Shown one piece after another: positions 11,342-24,039 of a DNA stretch of 64,000 nt (within the stretch, counting starts at the first letter, position 1; every line of letters starts with the position of its first letter). Origin of the DNA: Allium sativum (lineage: Eukaryota > Streptophyta > Magnoliopsida > Asparagales > Amaryllidaceae). The position numbers were made by a program, and so were the translations under genes. The stretch spans positions 308,503,456 to 308,567,455 of the forward strand of contig CM060922.1 of NCBI GenBank assembly GCA_030737875.1. Direction: 5' to 3'. The notes beneath the pieces are model-generated. The model did not search any database and had not been told where the DNA came from. It worked only from the letters and a program-made list of their open reading frames with translations.

Positions 11342-11773
11342 TCGTGACCTCCCACCAAGATGAGGTTTCGTCCTTTGTTAACCAAACAGCTATTTGAACC
11401 TTCCTCCCATCATCTATCTTAAAGGTACCAACAAGCCCTCCACTTCCTTGAACTAACTTCTAGCCCGACAAACGTCTAAGTCCCTTGAAGTGGTTTTTCG
11501 TCCTTCGTATGGAAGTCCTTATTTATCTTAGAAAAAGCATCTATACGCGGAGGGGGGGGGGGGGGGAACTCAAAAAGAGAAAGTGGAAGAGATTCAAAAT
11601 GGAGAATCGAGGGAAGGATATATGGCTCTTGGGGATTATGTTCTTAAAATAAACTTTTCTTTCAAAAACACTCTTCAACAAACATATTTTTGAAAGTATT
11701 CTTTATAAAAATGCTTTTGAAAAATAGTTTTTCAAAATATCTTATATGTTCTGGTAACCTTCAGCTCACCACG

Positions 11774-14700
11774 TGTAACACCCTACATCCATTAATGTCA
11801 CTCGCAAAGGGAATGCATTAACTTCCATGGAGCATTTTAAGTGAATATAGAACAGAAAATTACAACAAGATGGATATAAAGCAGTACTTGAAATTTTAAA
11901 ACTTTATTTATTGCAGCAGAAGGTAAATATGTTTGGTTACATCATCAAAAACCATAAACCAAAGTCAAGTACATAATATCTAACTTGATAAAACAAAGTA
12001 CATAATCCCACTACTACAAATAGCCATAAAGAAAATGATAGGTCGAACTTTACTTCAGCAATCCAAATCCAAGTGCTCCCAAAGAGATCCCAATCAAGCT
12101 CCACTAGTACTAGTCCCACCCTTAGAACCTGGGGGGGGGGGAGGAGGAAGAAAAGAGGTGGAAACAAAGGGGGTGAGACATAAAGTCTGGCGAGTCCGAT
12201 AACTCTAACAACATAATTATTAAAGCAATATGATAAGATATAAGCTGGAGAATAAGGTAATGACTGTGTGAACCACATGGGTATGGCAAGGCAATCAAGA
12301 GAAACAGAGATAACGTTAATGGCGCTTCCTAATCAATATAGGATAATTACTATACTCTACCGTACTGTACCGTACTATACTGTACTAACACTAACTGCAC
12401 CCCTACTAGTCACTCTAGAAATTTGATCCCTCTTGGCTAAATAGAATGATGATAGCTTCGTGTACTACTAGATGTACCCACTATCCTCCATGTTTGACTG
12501 TATATCTCTAGTTGCTATCATAGGTACCCAGTGTGTACCTATCCCCACTAGATGTACCCCTTCAATAAGTAATAATGGTAATTCCATGTACTCCTAGCTG
12601 ACGTCATAGGTGTCGCCTGCTCCTATCTCCAATAGGTGTACCCCCTTAATAATTATTAATAATAGTGGTAGCTTCGTGTACCCCTAGCTGACTACATAGG
12701 TGTTGTCTGCTCCTATCTCCACTAGGTGTACCCACTACCCTGCCCCATTCGATCTTCTCCCTAACTAGTAGATACCTGTGCAGGTCCCACAATGGGGTGT
12801 ATCACTCCCCAATATGGCAACCTTATACCACGCAAGGAATGCACGGCTTATAACTACACGATGCAACAACGTCTTACCTACCATCCCGGACCCACGCACG
12901 CACGTGTCCCCGTTGGACTTGCGTTGCCACTGCTAACCCGTTTTGGCCTCTAACAATCAGACCCAGTAGGCGTGTCCCGTCCTCGACTTGGGTCGAGCTC
13001 ACAATGATACTTAATGGGCTACTGGACTGAAAAGGGCCCCCCCATGCGTGACACAAGCTTTCCACCTAGGCTTGGTCCCCTCTAGTACATCCCACTTAAC
13101 CCCCTTCATGTGCACTTACATGTTTTAAATTTGGTTAAGGGTTTCTATTAGTAATTCCACATGCCACCCAAGGCACCCACTTAACCCATATGTCCCACTT
13201 ACATGTTTTACCTTGGTTAAGTGTTACTAATCGTATTTCCTCAGGCCACCCAAGGCACCCACTTAACCCCCATGTCCCACCACATGTTTTACTTTGGTTA
13301 AGTGTTTCTTAATTTATTGCTACTGTAACCCCTGTAGGACCTCTCACATTAGACTGGCATTTGTGGCTGCTGGATTTGCCAGGCGGGTCCGGGCAGTTTT
13401 ACACCACAAACGAGCCTAACCTCGTGTCCTTACAATTGTTACGCATTTAGTTTGGGCCTTTGACCTCTCACATTGGGCTATCATTTGTGGCTGCTGGATT
13501 TGCCGGGCGGGTCCGGGCAGTCTTACACCACAAATGAGTCCAACCTCGTGTCTTAGGAAATTAGTTATACATAATTAATTTTCCCCAAATTTGAATTACT
13601 TTCCCTATTCAAATTTCCATATTTATTTATGTCCATAATTTATCACCTAAATTATGCTCATCTATTTATGGTATATAAATTATATCAATTTCATCATTAA
13701 CTAATTTTATTCCTTAAAATTTATTGCATGCCTTTTTAGGACATTACATGCCAAATTCACAATATGTGTGTATCCACTATTATCCCCATCGTACCCCCGT
13801 CATTCATTCGCTTAACGTGACATATACATATTAGACTAGCAAATAGTCTAATACTTAAAAAAAGGGAATAAACGTTACAAAGTCACATACACACAATAAT
13901 AGATCTAATTTGCATCTAACTTGCAATTAAGAATTAAAACATACTTGCATAGTCTTTGTATTATCAAGGATCGAAAAATCATAGATCTAAAAGGTGTGAA
14001 CTTGCATGTATGAACATAGTTTTACACATAACTAGCCTAGGTATTTATCACAAACTTACATAAACTATGTATGTCGTCAACCTAAACATAAAGGTGTCAT
14101 CTTGCATAACTATGGATCCAATAAAAGGTGTTAACCTGAGTGAACTATGGATCCACATAAAGGTGTAAACTTGCATAACTATGCATGTCATAGTTTCAAC
14201 ATAAAAATGTCAACTTGAATATGGATCTAAACTTTAAAGGTGTGAACTTGTATATATGTGAATCCAATTATCACTTAAACTTGCATATGAATATAATACT
14301 TATACGAACTAGCATATGTTCCACATCCATATTCGCATAAAAAATGATGTTATAAACCTGGGTGATTGGATTATAAAAAGGGATTCATTGACACAAGTTA
14401 ACGTCATGAACTACTAGCATATATTTTAGATCCGAACTTACATAACATCATATAACTCGCATACAACTTGCGTGATCCTATTAACTTGCATAACATCATA
14501 TGTACAACTTGCATAATCATATTAGCTTGCATAACATCATATATGAAACTTGCATAATCATATTAACTTGCATAACATCATATATGAAACTTGCATAATC
14601 ATATTAACTTGCATAACATCATATATGAAACTTGCATAATCATATTAACTTGCATAATCATATTAATCTTGCATAACATCATACATGAAACTTGCATAAC

Positions 14701-15613
14701 ATCATATATAAAACTTGCATAACATCATATAATATGAATCAAGTTAACATACATGATTAAACATATGAATTAGATTCACAACCACAACTTATAATCCAAT
14801 GTATATCACATCATAATTAATTTAGCAATTATTTTGTTAAAGTGATCAAACTCACCATTCAACAAAGTTCTGGAATTTATTAGCGTCCCTTTGTTGTAGT
14901 TGAATTTTCTTTTGGATTGAATTGAGTTGCTTTAATCTTCTTCTAATTGGTGGCGGCTGCTCTAGGGTTCAAGACGACAGCATGACGGCCATAGTTTTAG
15001 TTTTAATTTTATTTAGGGTTTGAGTCTATGGGTCTTTTTATAGAGTTTTGAATTTATATACAGCCGTCAGATCATTCTAGAATCCATCTAGGCCTTAGAA
15101 ACCAAGTAATGATGTCAACAGACCATCCAGAAATCGCCAGCTAAGCCCTAAAACATAAAATTTCGTCATAGACCATTTAGGGCCGACGGGACCAATTCCA
15201 AACCTCCTGAATCGACCCTGGGGTCGACCCAACGGGACTTGGGTTGACCCATAAAATAGGTCGGTTTGGTGTTTTGCCTTCCCGCTTCTGCTGTTTTGAA
15301 TTTTTTTCTTAAATTTTAGGTTGAATTTTATTTTATTTTTATAAACATATCTATATATATTTCTATCTTCCTAATTAACCATTTTCACACTAAACTACTT
15401 TTTGAACCGCGTTCACACTAAGCCGCTTTTTAGCCATTCCCCTAAAACAAAAATATGGCGTTGGCGGGGATCGAACTCTGTACCTCTTGTATGCAAGTCA
15501 CATGTTCCAACCAAATGAGCTACTAAGTCTTTTGCTTACAAATCTTAGAACAATGCTAAACATTTATTCTTTAATTTAGTTAATTCTATTATTCAAAAAT
15601 CCGAGGTGTTACA
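11774..15613 (-). repeat. Element C 5' LTR (right copy)
   Basis: 3840 bp, almost collinear with 3963-7790. It carries the same 41-bp array (14450-14730), tRNA-like segment (about 15455-15530) and TATA box (about 15035-15045, minus strand). It ends at 11774 next to the interior, where a very degraded primer-binding-site-like TGGTGAGCTGAAGG can be read on the minus strand. Confidence 0.92.
14450..14730. repeat. 41-bp tandem array, second LTR copy
   Basis: Same unit as 6590-6910. Because LTRs are identical at insertion, differences in module order between the two arrays arose after integration. Confidence 0.85.
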
Positions 15614-16157
15614 TGTGTAATCTTCGACTTTTAGGTAGAAATCCCATGGATGTAAATTGTGTTTGAGACATCTTATGTTTAATGGATGCAAGCGGATGCA
15701 AGTTTTTGCTAGTGGTTTCTCCTGGATGCATATAAACACACAGTAGGCACTAGATTAGCTCAATCACTCCCATATTGCATATGGATGCATGTGCATTTTT
15801 TTTCCTTTTATGGATGAAAATGGGTGAATCGTCATATAGATGTTGCATTTGGATGGATGATTGTGCACACATATAGCATTTACATGATATGTTATGATTA
15901 TTTGCATACATGTTGGACTCATGACACGAACATGAATTGCATTAAGGAGGTCGACAGAATCAGTAGATCGCCTGATTTTTCGCATTAGCATAGGGACATA
16001 TACACACACTTTTGCATGTGTTTATATAAGCATTAGAAATCTTTTAAGGACAGTGGAAACCTATGATTGATGAACAAGTAGATGGATGTGGATGTTAGGA
16101 TATACATTCTTCTTAATTTAGAGATTTCGAGGACAAAATCCTTTAAGTAGCGGAGAA
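15614..16157 (+). other. Element B 3' untranslated region and polypurine tract
   Basis: Begins with the second copy of TGTGT (15614-15618), continues the B sequence broken at 3962, and ends in TTAAGTAGCGGAGAA (16143-16157) just before an LTR start TGTAACACCCC. No open frame of interest. Confidence 0.75.
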
Positions 16158-16633
16158 TGTAACACCCCGTTATTTTAAATCACATTAGAATGATAAAATA
16201 GATAATACTTAATTAAATATTGGGAATTAGGTATGACAGACTGCGCCATTGCATTTGTCTTGGAATACTCTTTAAGATAGACTCCGAGTTTACGTGAAAC
16301 AGACATTATATGAAGAAGTTATTAAGCCTAGAAGTTTGTATCGGCACAAGAGAATTATATATACATATCAACCTAGACATTCAAAATAATTCAAATCAGC
16401 GAAGCCGAAAGACTAGAAGCGAAACTGACCCATTCTAGGGTTGACCCGAGACCCTGCTGGGTCGACCCAGGGGTCGACCTGAGACCCTGCTGGGTCGATC
16501 CAGGGTGTTTGGGGTTGAACATAGGTCAACCCCGGGGTCGACACGGTAAAGGAGGGGTCAAACCCCATACAGATCTACGCAGAATTATAAATATGAACCT
16601 GGACACCTTTTTGAGCGAGATTCGTTGGCCATA

Positions 16634-16643
16634 GGCTATAAAT
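16634..16643 (+). promoter_or_regulatory. Probable TATA box of element B LTR
   Basis: CTATAAATAG about 480 bp inside the LTR, followed by CACC-rich sequence, as expected of a plant LTR core promoter. Confidence 0.5.
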
Positions 16644-17809
16644 AGCACCTCATTCTCATTGTTTTATTCACCAAAAATAATGGTGATAAGGAGGTGCTGC
16701 CCCCAACTCAGATTGATTTATCCTATTCTTCTACAACAACAAGTTATACGCATCTAAGGATCGTTGCTACAACATCAACAGTCATTTCTTTGTTCTTTAG
16801 ATCCAGTCACAGTGAGTTCTTGTTAATTTTAGATATAAACATATAACAAGTAATTCTGACATGTTTATGAACTTGGATCTAAACCTATGCTTAATCAGTC
16901 CTGTTATTACATGTTCATCAGATCAGTTCTTATATGCCTATTTTTGTTAATCAGATATGTTCTTATATGTCTATTTTTTTTCATCAGATTTGTTCTTATA
17001 TGCCTATTTCAGCTATTATATGTCATTTCTATTACTTTTGGTTTTATGCCTATTTTGTTCTTCTCTCTCTCATTCCCTTTTTATTTTTATGGTTAGGCTA
17101 CCTTCGAGCCTAGGTCGATATCGCTGAAATATGCATACGAACGAAATTGAATTAAATTGGGAATGATTGGAAATGGTAATTTAGGGGCATAACTTGTACT
17201 TTGAATCGCGATTGGAATTTGGGGGCATAAACTATATTGTGAAATTGGACTAAAAACTAGGGCATGATGTATACTGTAGATTATGACTTGTGGTTTGGGA
17301 CATATAAATCTGTAGGCTTAATTTAAGATTAAGCGAAACATGTTAGTGGAACTGTAAAGAATCTATGAAGCCTGTTTAATCAATTGAAATTAAATACTGT
17401 AATCAGGAAAACTATGATAAACCTGAGTATGGCCCAAATAGGATTATTAGGTCAAAAAGATTGTTAACACAATTATGATAATTAAGAAATTGGAAATAAT
17501 GGCACGGGGACACGAGGTTAAGTTCAACTTGTGGTAGAAGCTTTCCCTAGACCGCCTAGCAAATCCAGCATCCACAAGTGGCCAACGTAATGTGAGGGGT
17601 CCGGTGCAATAATATGCATAAACGGGGAATGATAATAACCTATTATGAATGAACTCCAATGGGAAAAAGGAAAGATAATAGGTAGGTTTGTCCTAGGGAC
17701 AAGTGGTAATTATAACTTAGGTTATAATAAAGGATAGATGAAGTGGATAACGTATGAAATAAGATAAGTTGTACTTAATTATAAATTAAGTAATCTGTAA
17801 ATCTAGAAA

Positions 17810-18060
17810 CCCGTTAAATATTTGGGGTTAAGTGAACCCGTTAAATCTATGGGGTTAAGTAAACTCGTTAAATCTGTAGGGTTAAGTAAACCCGTTAAAT
17901 CTGTGGGGTTAAGTAAACCAGTTAAATCTATGGGGTTAAGTAAAGCCATTAAATCCGTGGGGTTAAGTAAACCTGTTAAATCTGTGGGGTTAAATAAACC
18001 TGTTAAATCTGTGGGGTTAAGTAAACATGTTAAATCTGTGGGGTTTATACGAACCTGTTA
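17810..18060. repeat. 27-bp tandem array in element B LTR
   Basis: About nine copies of a unit like CCCGTTAAATCTGTGGGGTT plus AAGTAAA. The period is a multiple of 3, so it yields an open frame with a 9-residue repeat (SKPVKSVGL) that should not be taken for a protein. Confidence 0.9.
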
Positions 18061-19339
18061 ATCTAGAAAACTTAACTTATTACATCTGTTGGTGTTACAT
18101 GGACCCGTTAACTTGTAAAGTTTAACTTGTAAATCTGTAGGGGTTATGCGAATCTATTGAATCTGTTAGGTATAACCTGTCAAAGTCCTAGTTAATTGGG
18201 GACACAAGTTCTAAAAGTGTTGGCTTGTGTCATCTGTTGTGTGGGACCCATATTAGTCAGTAACCCATTCTAGTATTAAAGGGGGACCCCACACTAGGTA
18301 GGGGTCAGGGCACGCTTACTAAGCTGATTGTAAGAGGTTCATCTGGGAGGAGGTGTGTACTGCCGCGTTCCAACAGACTCATGTGCGTGCATGAGTACGG
18401 CTTGATCAGGGAAAATAAGCCGTTGTAGCACCAGTAAATAGGTTTGTGTCCTACTGTAGGTTGCCACTTCAGGAAGTAATACACCCTACTATGGGGCCAA
18501 CATATGGTATTTACGGGATAGGGAGCCGATCGATTGGGAGGTGTAATTAGGGTACATCTAGTCCTATCTGTTTTTGTGGGGTACCTGTATTTCTGTTTGA
18601 GTTAACACCGTTAATTTTGTTTAGGTACCGGTTAATTCTGTTTAGGGTAATACCCGCTATTAGAGTACACCTAAAGCTACCATTATATTTTTGTTGGGAT
18701 TATCTTGTTTTTGTTATACTAGTATTGGTGCACAGAAGAGTACTTGAGAATCGTAATATATTCTATCATGTTTATTCTGTTTATCCTGTCAGTTTGTTAT
18801 ACCTCTCTTATGATACTATTATCACTCTCTCATTCTATTTATATGCCTGTCATGATGCTTTTACTTATTTATATGCTGAAAGTAACTGGAATCGCCAGAC
18901 TTTTTGTCTTACCCATTTTGTTTCCTTTTCTCTCTCTTCCCCACCCCAGTTCTTATGGTGGGAATATTCAGGCTTGATTTGGAGACCCTCTTTCGTTCTG
19001 CTTGGAGCTGCTTAGATGTACCGCTTTGATTTTCCTGTCTTCTATGATATGGATACATTAATGGGGAACTATGCTTCTTTTATTACTATACTCTAATGAT
19101 TTTAGTACAAGACAGAAGTTTTAAGTTGATTTAATGGGTTTTCTGTATTTCAGACTTATGATGTAACTATGTTTTGGACCACGATGTTTTCTATTTAATA
19201 AAGTTTTAAATTCCGCTGTTATTTTGTATCTGTCTTGTAATGTTTCTATTTCTATTTACCTATAACGCTTCATGAAAATTAATGCATTCTGATAAAGAGT
19301 GACATTAACGAACATGGGGTGTCACAACTATCAGTACGC

Positions 19340-19980
19340 AACTTGTCTTTACCCATTGAACCTAGTTCTTGGGATCTCCAGTCATTAGGTGGGGTTACCA
19401 TTATGCGCGACTCAACAATCTAAGGGCAATAGTCCCATTATTTTAGAAGTATTAAAGACTTTGTCTCTAGACAGTCCTTTCGTCAAAGGGTCTTCCGAAT
19501 TTTCATCACAACATATGTGATCCACTCTAACAGTACTTCATGAGAGTAGCTCTCTAATAATACTGTGCTTATGACGTACCTGTCATCACTTTCTGTTATA
19601 ATAACGGTTCTGAACTTTTGTAATAGCCGCGGTACTATCGCAATGGATGAACACAGTTGGAATCGATTTTTACCATAAGGGAATCTCAGCTAGCAAATTT
19701 CTCTGATACATTGCTTCTTCACTAGTTGTGGCTAGTGCTATCTTCTCGGACTCCATAGTAGACAGAGCCTTTGCTTCTAGGATTTCTAAGGAACAGCTCC
19801 TCCAGCGATGCTAAATATATAGCTATTGGTCACTTTAGAATCATCAGATAAAGTATTCTAGTCCGCATCGGAATGTCCTTCAGGTACAGCTGGAATCCAA
19901 GGTTCATAGTTCGTTTAAGGTATCTCATGACCCTTTCAATAGCATGTCAATGCTCTATACAAGGTCTACTGGTAAACCTG
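19340..19980 (-). pseudogene. Element A RNase H and pol C-terminus
   Basis: Translation on the minus strand, across frameshifts, gives the copia RNase H tail: a stretch similar to R-H-x-x-I-R-x-L-L near 19560 and ENSEDPLTKGLSRDKV near 19480-19500, the conserved end of Tnt1-like pol. Many stops interrupt it. Confidence 0.65.
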
Positions 19981-19981
19981 C

Positions 19982-20880
19982 TCAATAATCCACTACATAA
20001 GCAATGTCGGGTATAGTACAATCAGTGGCATGCCGAAGGTTGCCAATGATGCTCACATAATCAGACTGCCTTACACCTTCACCAATGTTCTTAAATAACT
20101 TTACAATGAGATCATATGGTGTACATGCAGGTTTACAGTCAAAGTAATTGTATTTCTTTAGTATCTTCTCAATGTAATGAGATCGATCCAAAGAAAGTCC
20201 CTTTTCTAACCTAGAAATTTTAATACCATGGATTACACTCGCCTCACCTAGATCTTTCATATCAAAATTGGCACTTAATAAAGATTTGACTGTGTTTATG
20301 GCATGAATGTTTGATCCAAAAATAAGTAAATCATCCACATACAAACATATAATAGTGCAAATGTCATTTTCAGATTTATAATAAATGCATTTGTCACTTT
20401 CGTTAACTCTCAAACCATTTAAGATTATTAATTTATCAAAATTTTCATGTCATTGCTTAGGGGCTTGTTTTAAACCATAAAATGATTTATCTAATTTGCA
20501 AACTTTATGTTTTTGACTAGGAACTACAAAAACTTCAGGTTGGTCCATATAAATTTCTTCTTCTAATTCACCATTTAAAAAAGCAGTTTTAAAATCCATT
20601 TGGTAAATTAATAAATTATGAATAGATGAAAGTGAAATCAAAACTTGAATGGATGTAATTCTAGTTACAGGTGAGATGGTATCATAAAAGTCTACATTTT
20701 CTCTTTTCTTAAAACCTTAAGCTACTAATCGTTCTTTATATTTATCAACAGTGCCACCAGGTTTTAATTTTCTTTTGAGTACTTATTTACAATCTATAGA
20801 TTTACAACCAGGGCGTAAATCTTCCAAGTGACAAGTCTTATTGGATTCCAAAGAATCCATCTCATCATTTATAACCTCTT
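19982..20880 (-). pseudogene. Element A reverse transcriptase
   Basis: The frame 20641-20450 has the RT motif IYQMDFKTAFLNGELEEEIY and KLDKSFYGLKQAPKQ. The frame 20413-19982 has CLYVDDLLIFGSN with the YVDD catalytic pair intact, DMKDLGEASVIHGIKISR, and the QSDYVSIIGNLRHATD region that leads to RNase H. In-frame stops at the joins (for example after QAPKQ) kill it. It would copy element RNA into DNA in cytoplasmic particles. Confidence 0.9.
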
Positions 20881-20881
20881 G

Positions 20882-21960
20882 CTAAAAGTCGGCATCTAAA
20901 GAAGATAAAGCCTCATGGAGGTTTAAAGGATCCTCCTCTATAATAAAAACACAAAAATCTGGACCAAAATCTTTTACTGTTCTTGCTCTTTTACTTCTTG
21001 TAGGTTCAGTTTTAGAATTTTCATTAAGTTCTGTTCTAATAGGCATACTTGAAGTGCCCTCACTATTCCTTAATTTAAAAGGAAATTGTGTTTCATAGAA
21101 ATCAGCATCATTTGATTCAACTATATTATGTGTATTTAAGTCAAAAAAAATTGTATGCTTTGCTATTAATAGCATAGCCTGTAAATACACATTCATATGC
21201 TCTACTTGCCAATTTTATTCTTTTAAGGTCTGGAATGCGAACATATGCTAAACATCCCCATGTTCTAAAGTAGGACAAATTGGGTTTATAATTCTTTAAA
21301 ATTTCACAAGGTGAAATTTTATTCTTATACTTAGGGATTATATAATAATATATACCCCACTAATGTTTTGCTACACCGGAACTTTATAAAATGGAAACTA
21401 CTAATTCATTAAAGGTCCTTATTTGTTCTTCCAGATTTACCATTCATTTTAGGTGAATAGGGTGTAGTTCTCTCATGCACTATGCCACGTAATTCATAAA
21501 AATCAAGAATTGAAGTAGATTCGTTTTATTTTCCTGTATCACTACGAAGTCTCTTAGTTTTCTTATTTGCTTGATTCTCACTTTCAGTTTTTGAATGTTT
21601 TAAACATGTCAAAAGCATCACTTTTATTTTTCATAAGGTACACATAAGTGAAATCAGAACAATCATCTATAAAAGTGATAAAATAACGATGTTCATGCCT
21701 AGTCAAAGTGCTATCAAGCTTACATATATCAGAATGAATCAAGTCTAAGGATTCATATACTCTTTCAATAGATTTACAAGGTTTGTTTGTGATTTTAGCT
21801 TAAGTACAGAATTCACATTTATTAAATTCAGATTCTGATAGTTTAGAAATCATATCTAAGGTGCTCATATTATGAATTATTCGTTTATTAACATGACACA
21901 ATCTAGGCTGCCAAATACTAAAATCACACAACATATAAGCAGAACTAGTCATTTTATTAG
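20882..21960 (-). pseudogene. Element A integrase and linker to RT
   Basis: The frame 21196-20882 (NVYLQAMLLIAKHTIFFDLN, then DADFYETQFPF and TRSKRARTVKDFGPDF) is the post-integrase linker typical of copia pol. Between 21200 and 21960 scattered, frameshifted integrase similarity can be read, including a zinc-binding-like C and H pattern close to 21840-21900. No long frame survives. Confidence 0.65.
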
Positions 21961-21961
21961 A

Positions 21962-22297
21962 TTAAACATTCAACTTAAACATCCCCTCACAAGCATAACC
22001 CTTTCCCACGAAAGCTCCTTTATACGGTAAGGTATACAAATCATCCACAATAACTTGAGTAAAGGCAACCTTATTAAAGAGAAAGCCAGAAACTAGATTC
22101 TTCCTCATCTCTGGAGTGTGCATCACATCTTTCAGAGTCACTGTCTTTCCAGAGGTAAACTTTATTTCCACATTACCAATCCCTACAACTTTAGTGGTGT
22201 GAGAATCTCCTAATAACACTTTATGATCTTCAGCAGTTGTGTATGTAGTGAACATATCACGATCATAGAAGACATAGCGAGAAGCACCAGTGTTCAC
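21962..22297 (-). pseudogene. Element A protease (retropepsin)
   Basis: Starts near VNTGASRYVFYDRDMF; the catalytic motif D-T-G-A has become N-T-G-A, so the active-site Asp is lost. Continues DHKVLLGDSHTTKVVGIGNV and LKDVMHTPEMRKNLVSG, typical for copia protease. A stop separates it from gag directly upstream. Confidence 0.88.
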
Positions 22298-22300
22298 CCA

Positions 22301-23470
22301 CTAACCCTCTGATCCACCAACAAGGTGAATCTCAGTGATCATAGCTGTAAGAGGCTCATTAGTCAGGTTACCCTGCGGTACAGGGCCTGTTCCAATACTT
22401 TCGTGCCATATGACTTGGTTTTCCATAGTTGTAACATAGAAATAACTATCCAGAATCATTCTTTGGGGTTGCTCGCTGTTATCCTTTCTAGTTTCCTTGC
22501 GAATTCCCATTCTATTTGTTGCACCGGTTCTGATTCTAAAGGACTTCGAGTTCGATTTCAGAACCGTGGGTTTGGTCTTTTTAGTGTTATTGTTATTGAC
22601 AACCATCACTTCTTGTTTTGGGTCCTTTTTGCGAGCTTTCTCATCAATACGGAGGCGCGTTATCAAGACCTGTAAGGAAAATTCCTTAGTCTTATTCCTT
22701 AAGACATTCTTAAAATCCTTCCATCCTGGGGGCAATTTGTCAATAATCACATCAACTTGGAACTGTTCATATAAAGCCATACCTTTGGAGATGATCTCAT
22801 GGGCTATTTTCTGAAGCTCATGAGACTGCATCTCTACTAACCTGTCATCCATCATCTGGTACTTGATGTAGCAGATGACTGCATAATCATTTGCTCCTGC
22901 CTCCTCTATGTCATACTTCTTCTTCAGCGCTTCCCAAATCTCCTGAGATGTATTATCATCTGAGTTTTAGAAGTCGTATAGGTCATCGCTGAGGCCGTTG
23001 AGAATAAATTCTTGCACAGATATTCCTGCTCAATACCTGTCAGCAACTGCTTCGATTGTTCAGTCTAGGAAGCCATCTGTGCTTCATCAGCTTCATCAGG
23101 CCTGTCTGGCAGCTGCGGTTTGTCGGTGGTCAGTGCAACAACCACCTTTCTCATTGTCTGTAGAATTCCATCTTCTGACATCATCGCTTGAAGTGCAGGC
23201 CTTCAAATCTGAATGGGGTAGTAGTTACCAGCGAGATTTGGAAGGCAGTGGAAGGAGCAGCGTTATCCAAGGTTGTAGTCAAAGCCATTGTTTCAGATCA
23301 TCTTCAAATTGTTGGAAAATAATGGCTGAGTCACGGACTTTGTTGCTCTCTTGAAGACGATTCAGCGATCTGGCCGATGGTGCAAACCAGTTCTTACGTA
23401 TCGCCGCCACCTCTAGGATGAAATAGCCTAGAAGAATAATTGATTTTCTTGCACAACAAATCAACCCAGA
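22301..23470 (-). pseudogene. Element A gag
   Basis: The frame 22855-22301 matches the UBN2-type copia gag (KIAHEIISKGMALYEQFQVD, then LPPGWKDFKNVLR). The following zinc knuckle has lost its cysteines (SYFYVTTMENQVIWHES where C-x2-C-x4-H-x4-C is expected). Just before the protease, the end GNLTNEPLTAMITEIHLVGG is clear. The N-terminal third (22860-23470) is frameshifted. Plus-strand open frames here are shadows. Confidence 0.8.
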
Positions 23471-23484
23471 TTTGCACTATCAAA

Positions 23485-23978
23485 CAAAAAAAATTAACTA
23501 CATTTTTTTAATAAAGAACTTAAATGGCGGAAGTAAGAAGAAATGTCGTTCGATAGTTTCTTTGCTTGTCTATAAAACTAAATATATTATAGACGAAAAA
23601 TGAGTGTGCCGAACAGTTACTATGTAGTGGGAGAAAGTCGAACCCAATCAAAAATTTACTTCCTCAAATAAAAACGGTTCATAAAATGCAAGGTTTTTCG
23701 GTCCAAAAATATAAGTGTCTACACCACCAAGCCAAGCCCGAGCCAGGTCAATTCGAATCGGTTAGTGGTGCATGCATCTGTGGTCGTCATGCGTAGTCTC
23801 TCTCCTTACAACAAAGCATGTATTGGGAGCCCTAACATGGCATCCAAGAATCAATTATAAATATTTGCTTCTTTCATATAGTCTCAAGATGTGGGACTAT
23901 TCATATATAGGAGCCATCTCACACTTAACCAATTTTTTTAAATAACTCATCCTCATGATTTCAAAACAATTTCCAACA
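23485..23978 (-). repeat. Element A 5' LTR (inner end approximate)
   Basis: On the minus strand it starts TGTTGGAAATTGTTTTG at 23978 and contains AGTCCCACATCTTGAGA, a motif common near the start of plant copia LTRs. The inner boundary is guessed from a degraded primer-binding-like sequence near 23465-23485. Only one copy is present. Confidence 0.5.
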
Positions 23979-24039
23979 AAAATTCATGATATAATTAGAA
24001 TTTACTACTGTCCTTTATTGGATATGAATATTGACACTC

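Larger units (their letters stand above)
3963..15613 (-). mobile_element. Element C: chromodomain gypsy retrotransposon with 3.8-kb LTRs
   Basis: Two direct repeats (3963-7790 and 11774-15613) flank a 4-kb interior whose coding is entirely on the minus strand. On that strand each LTR begins TGTAACACC and ends GGTGTTACA; the outer end at 3963 is mutated. The host copies TGTGT (3958-3962) and TGTGT (15614-15618) are an exact 5-bp target duplication inside element B. Sampled stretches of the LTR pair differ at roughly 4% of positions by eye, the least of any pair here, so C is probably the youngest insertion in the window. Gag and RT are mostly missing, so the copy is not autonomous. Confidence 0.93.
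16158..19326 (+). repeat. Element B 3' LTR
   Basis: 3169 bp from TGTAACACCCCG to ATGGGGTGTCACA. Its last few hundred bases are homologous, in opposite orientation, to the end of the C LTR (AATGTCACTC, AATGCATTAA and AAACTTTATT motifs), and 17520-17620 corresponds to the GGCGGGTCCGG segment of C. A TATA box lies at about 16634-16643 (CTATAAATAG). It contains GGTCGACCC-rich repeats (16430-16560), three copies of a roughly 38-bp unit (16916-17020) and a 27-bp array (17810-18060). The 132-residue frame at 18617-19015 is in this LTR and is not a convincing gene. Confidence 0.85.
19327..23978 (-). mobile_element. Element A: Ty1/copia retrotransposon, 3' LTR missing
   Basis: Minus-strand order 5'-LTR, gag, protease, integrase, RT, RNase H is the Ty1/copia order (integrase before RT). 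Polyprotein similarity runs to the last pol motif (DPLTKGL, about 19480), only about 150 bp before the B LTR end, so the 3' LTR is absent here. The B element probably inserted into, or truncated, A; the bases ACTAT after 19326 would be the target duplication, but the partner is not in view. Confidence 0.85.

Noticed and set aside
17822..18061. 79-residue frame of SKPVKSVGL repeats
   Set aside because: Product of the 27-bp repeat in an LTR; no codon structure beyond the repeat.
18617..19015. 132-residue plus-strand frame with hydrophobic stretches
   Set aside because: Lies in the R-U5 part of B's LTR, T-rich, and matches no family that I recognise; treated as chance.
22998..23354. 118-residue plus-strand frame
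   Set aside because: Shadow of the copia gag region on the minus strand.
23990..24036. Target duplication for copia element A
   Set aside because: The 3' LTR is missing, so no partner exists to compare.
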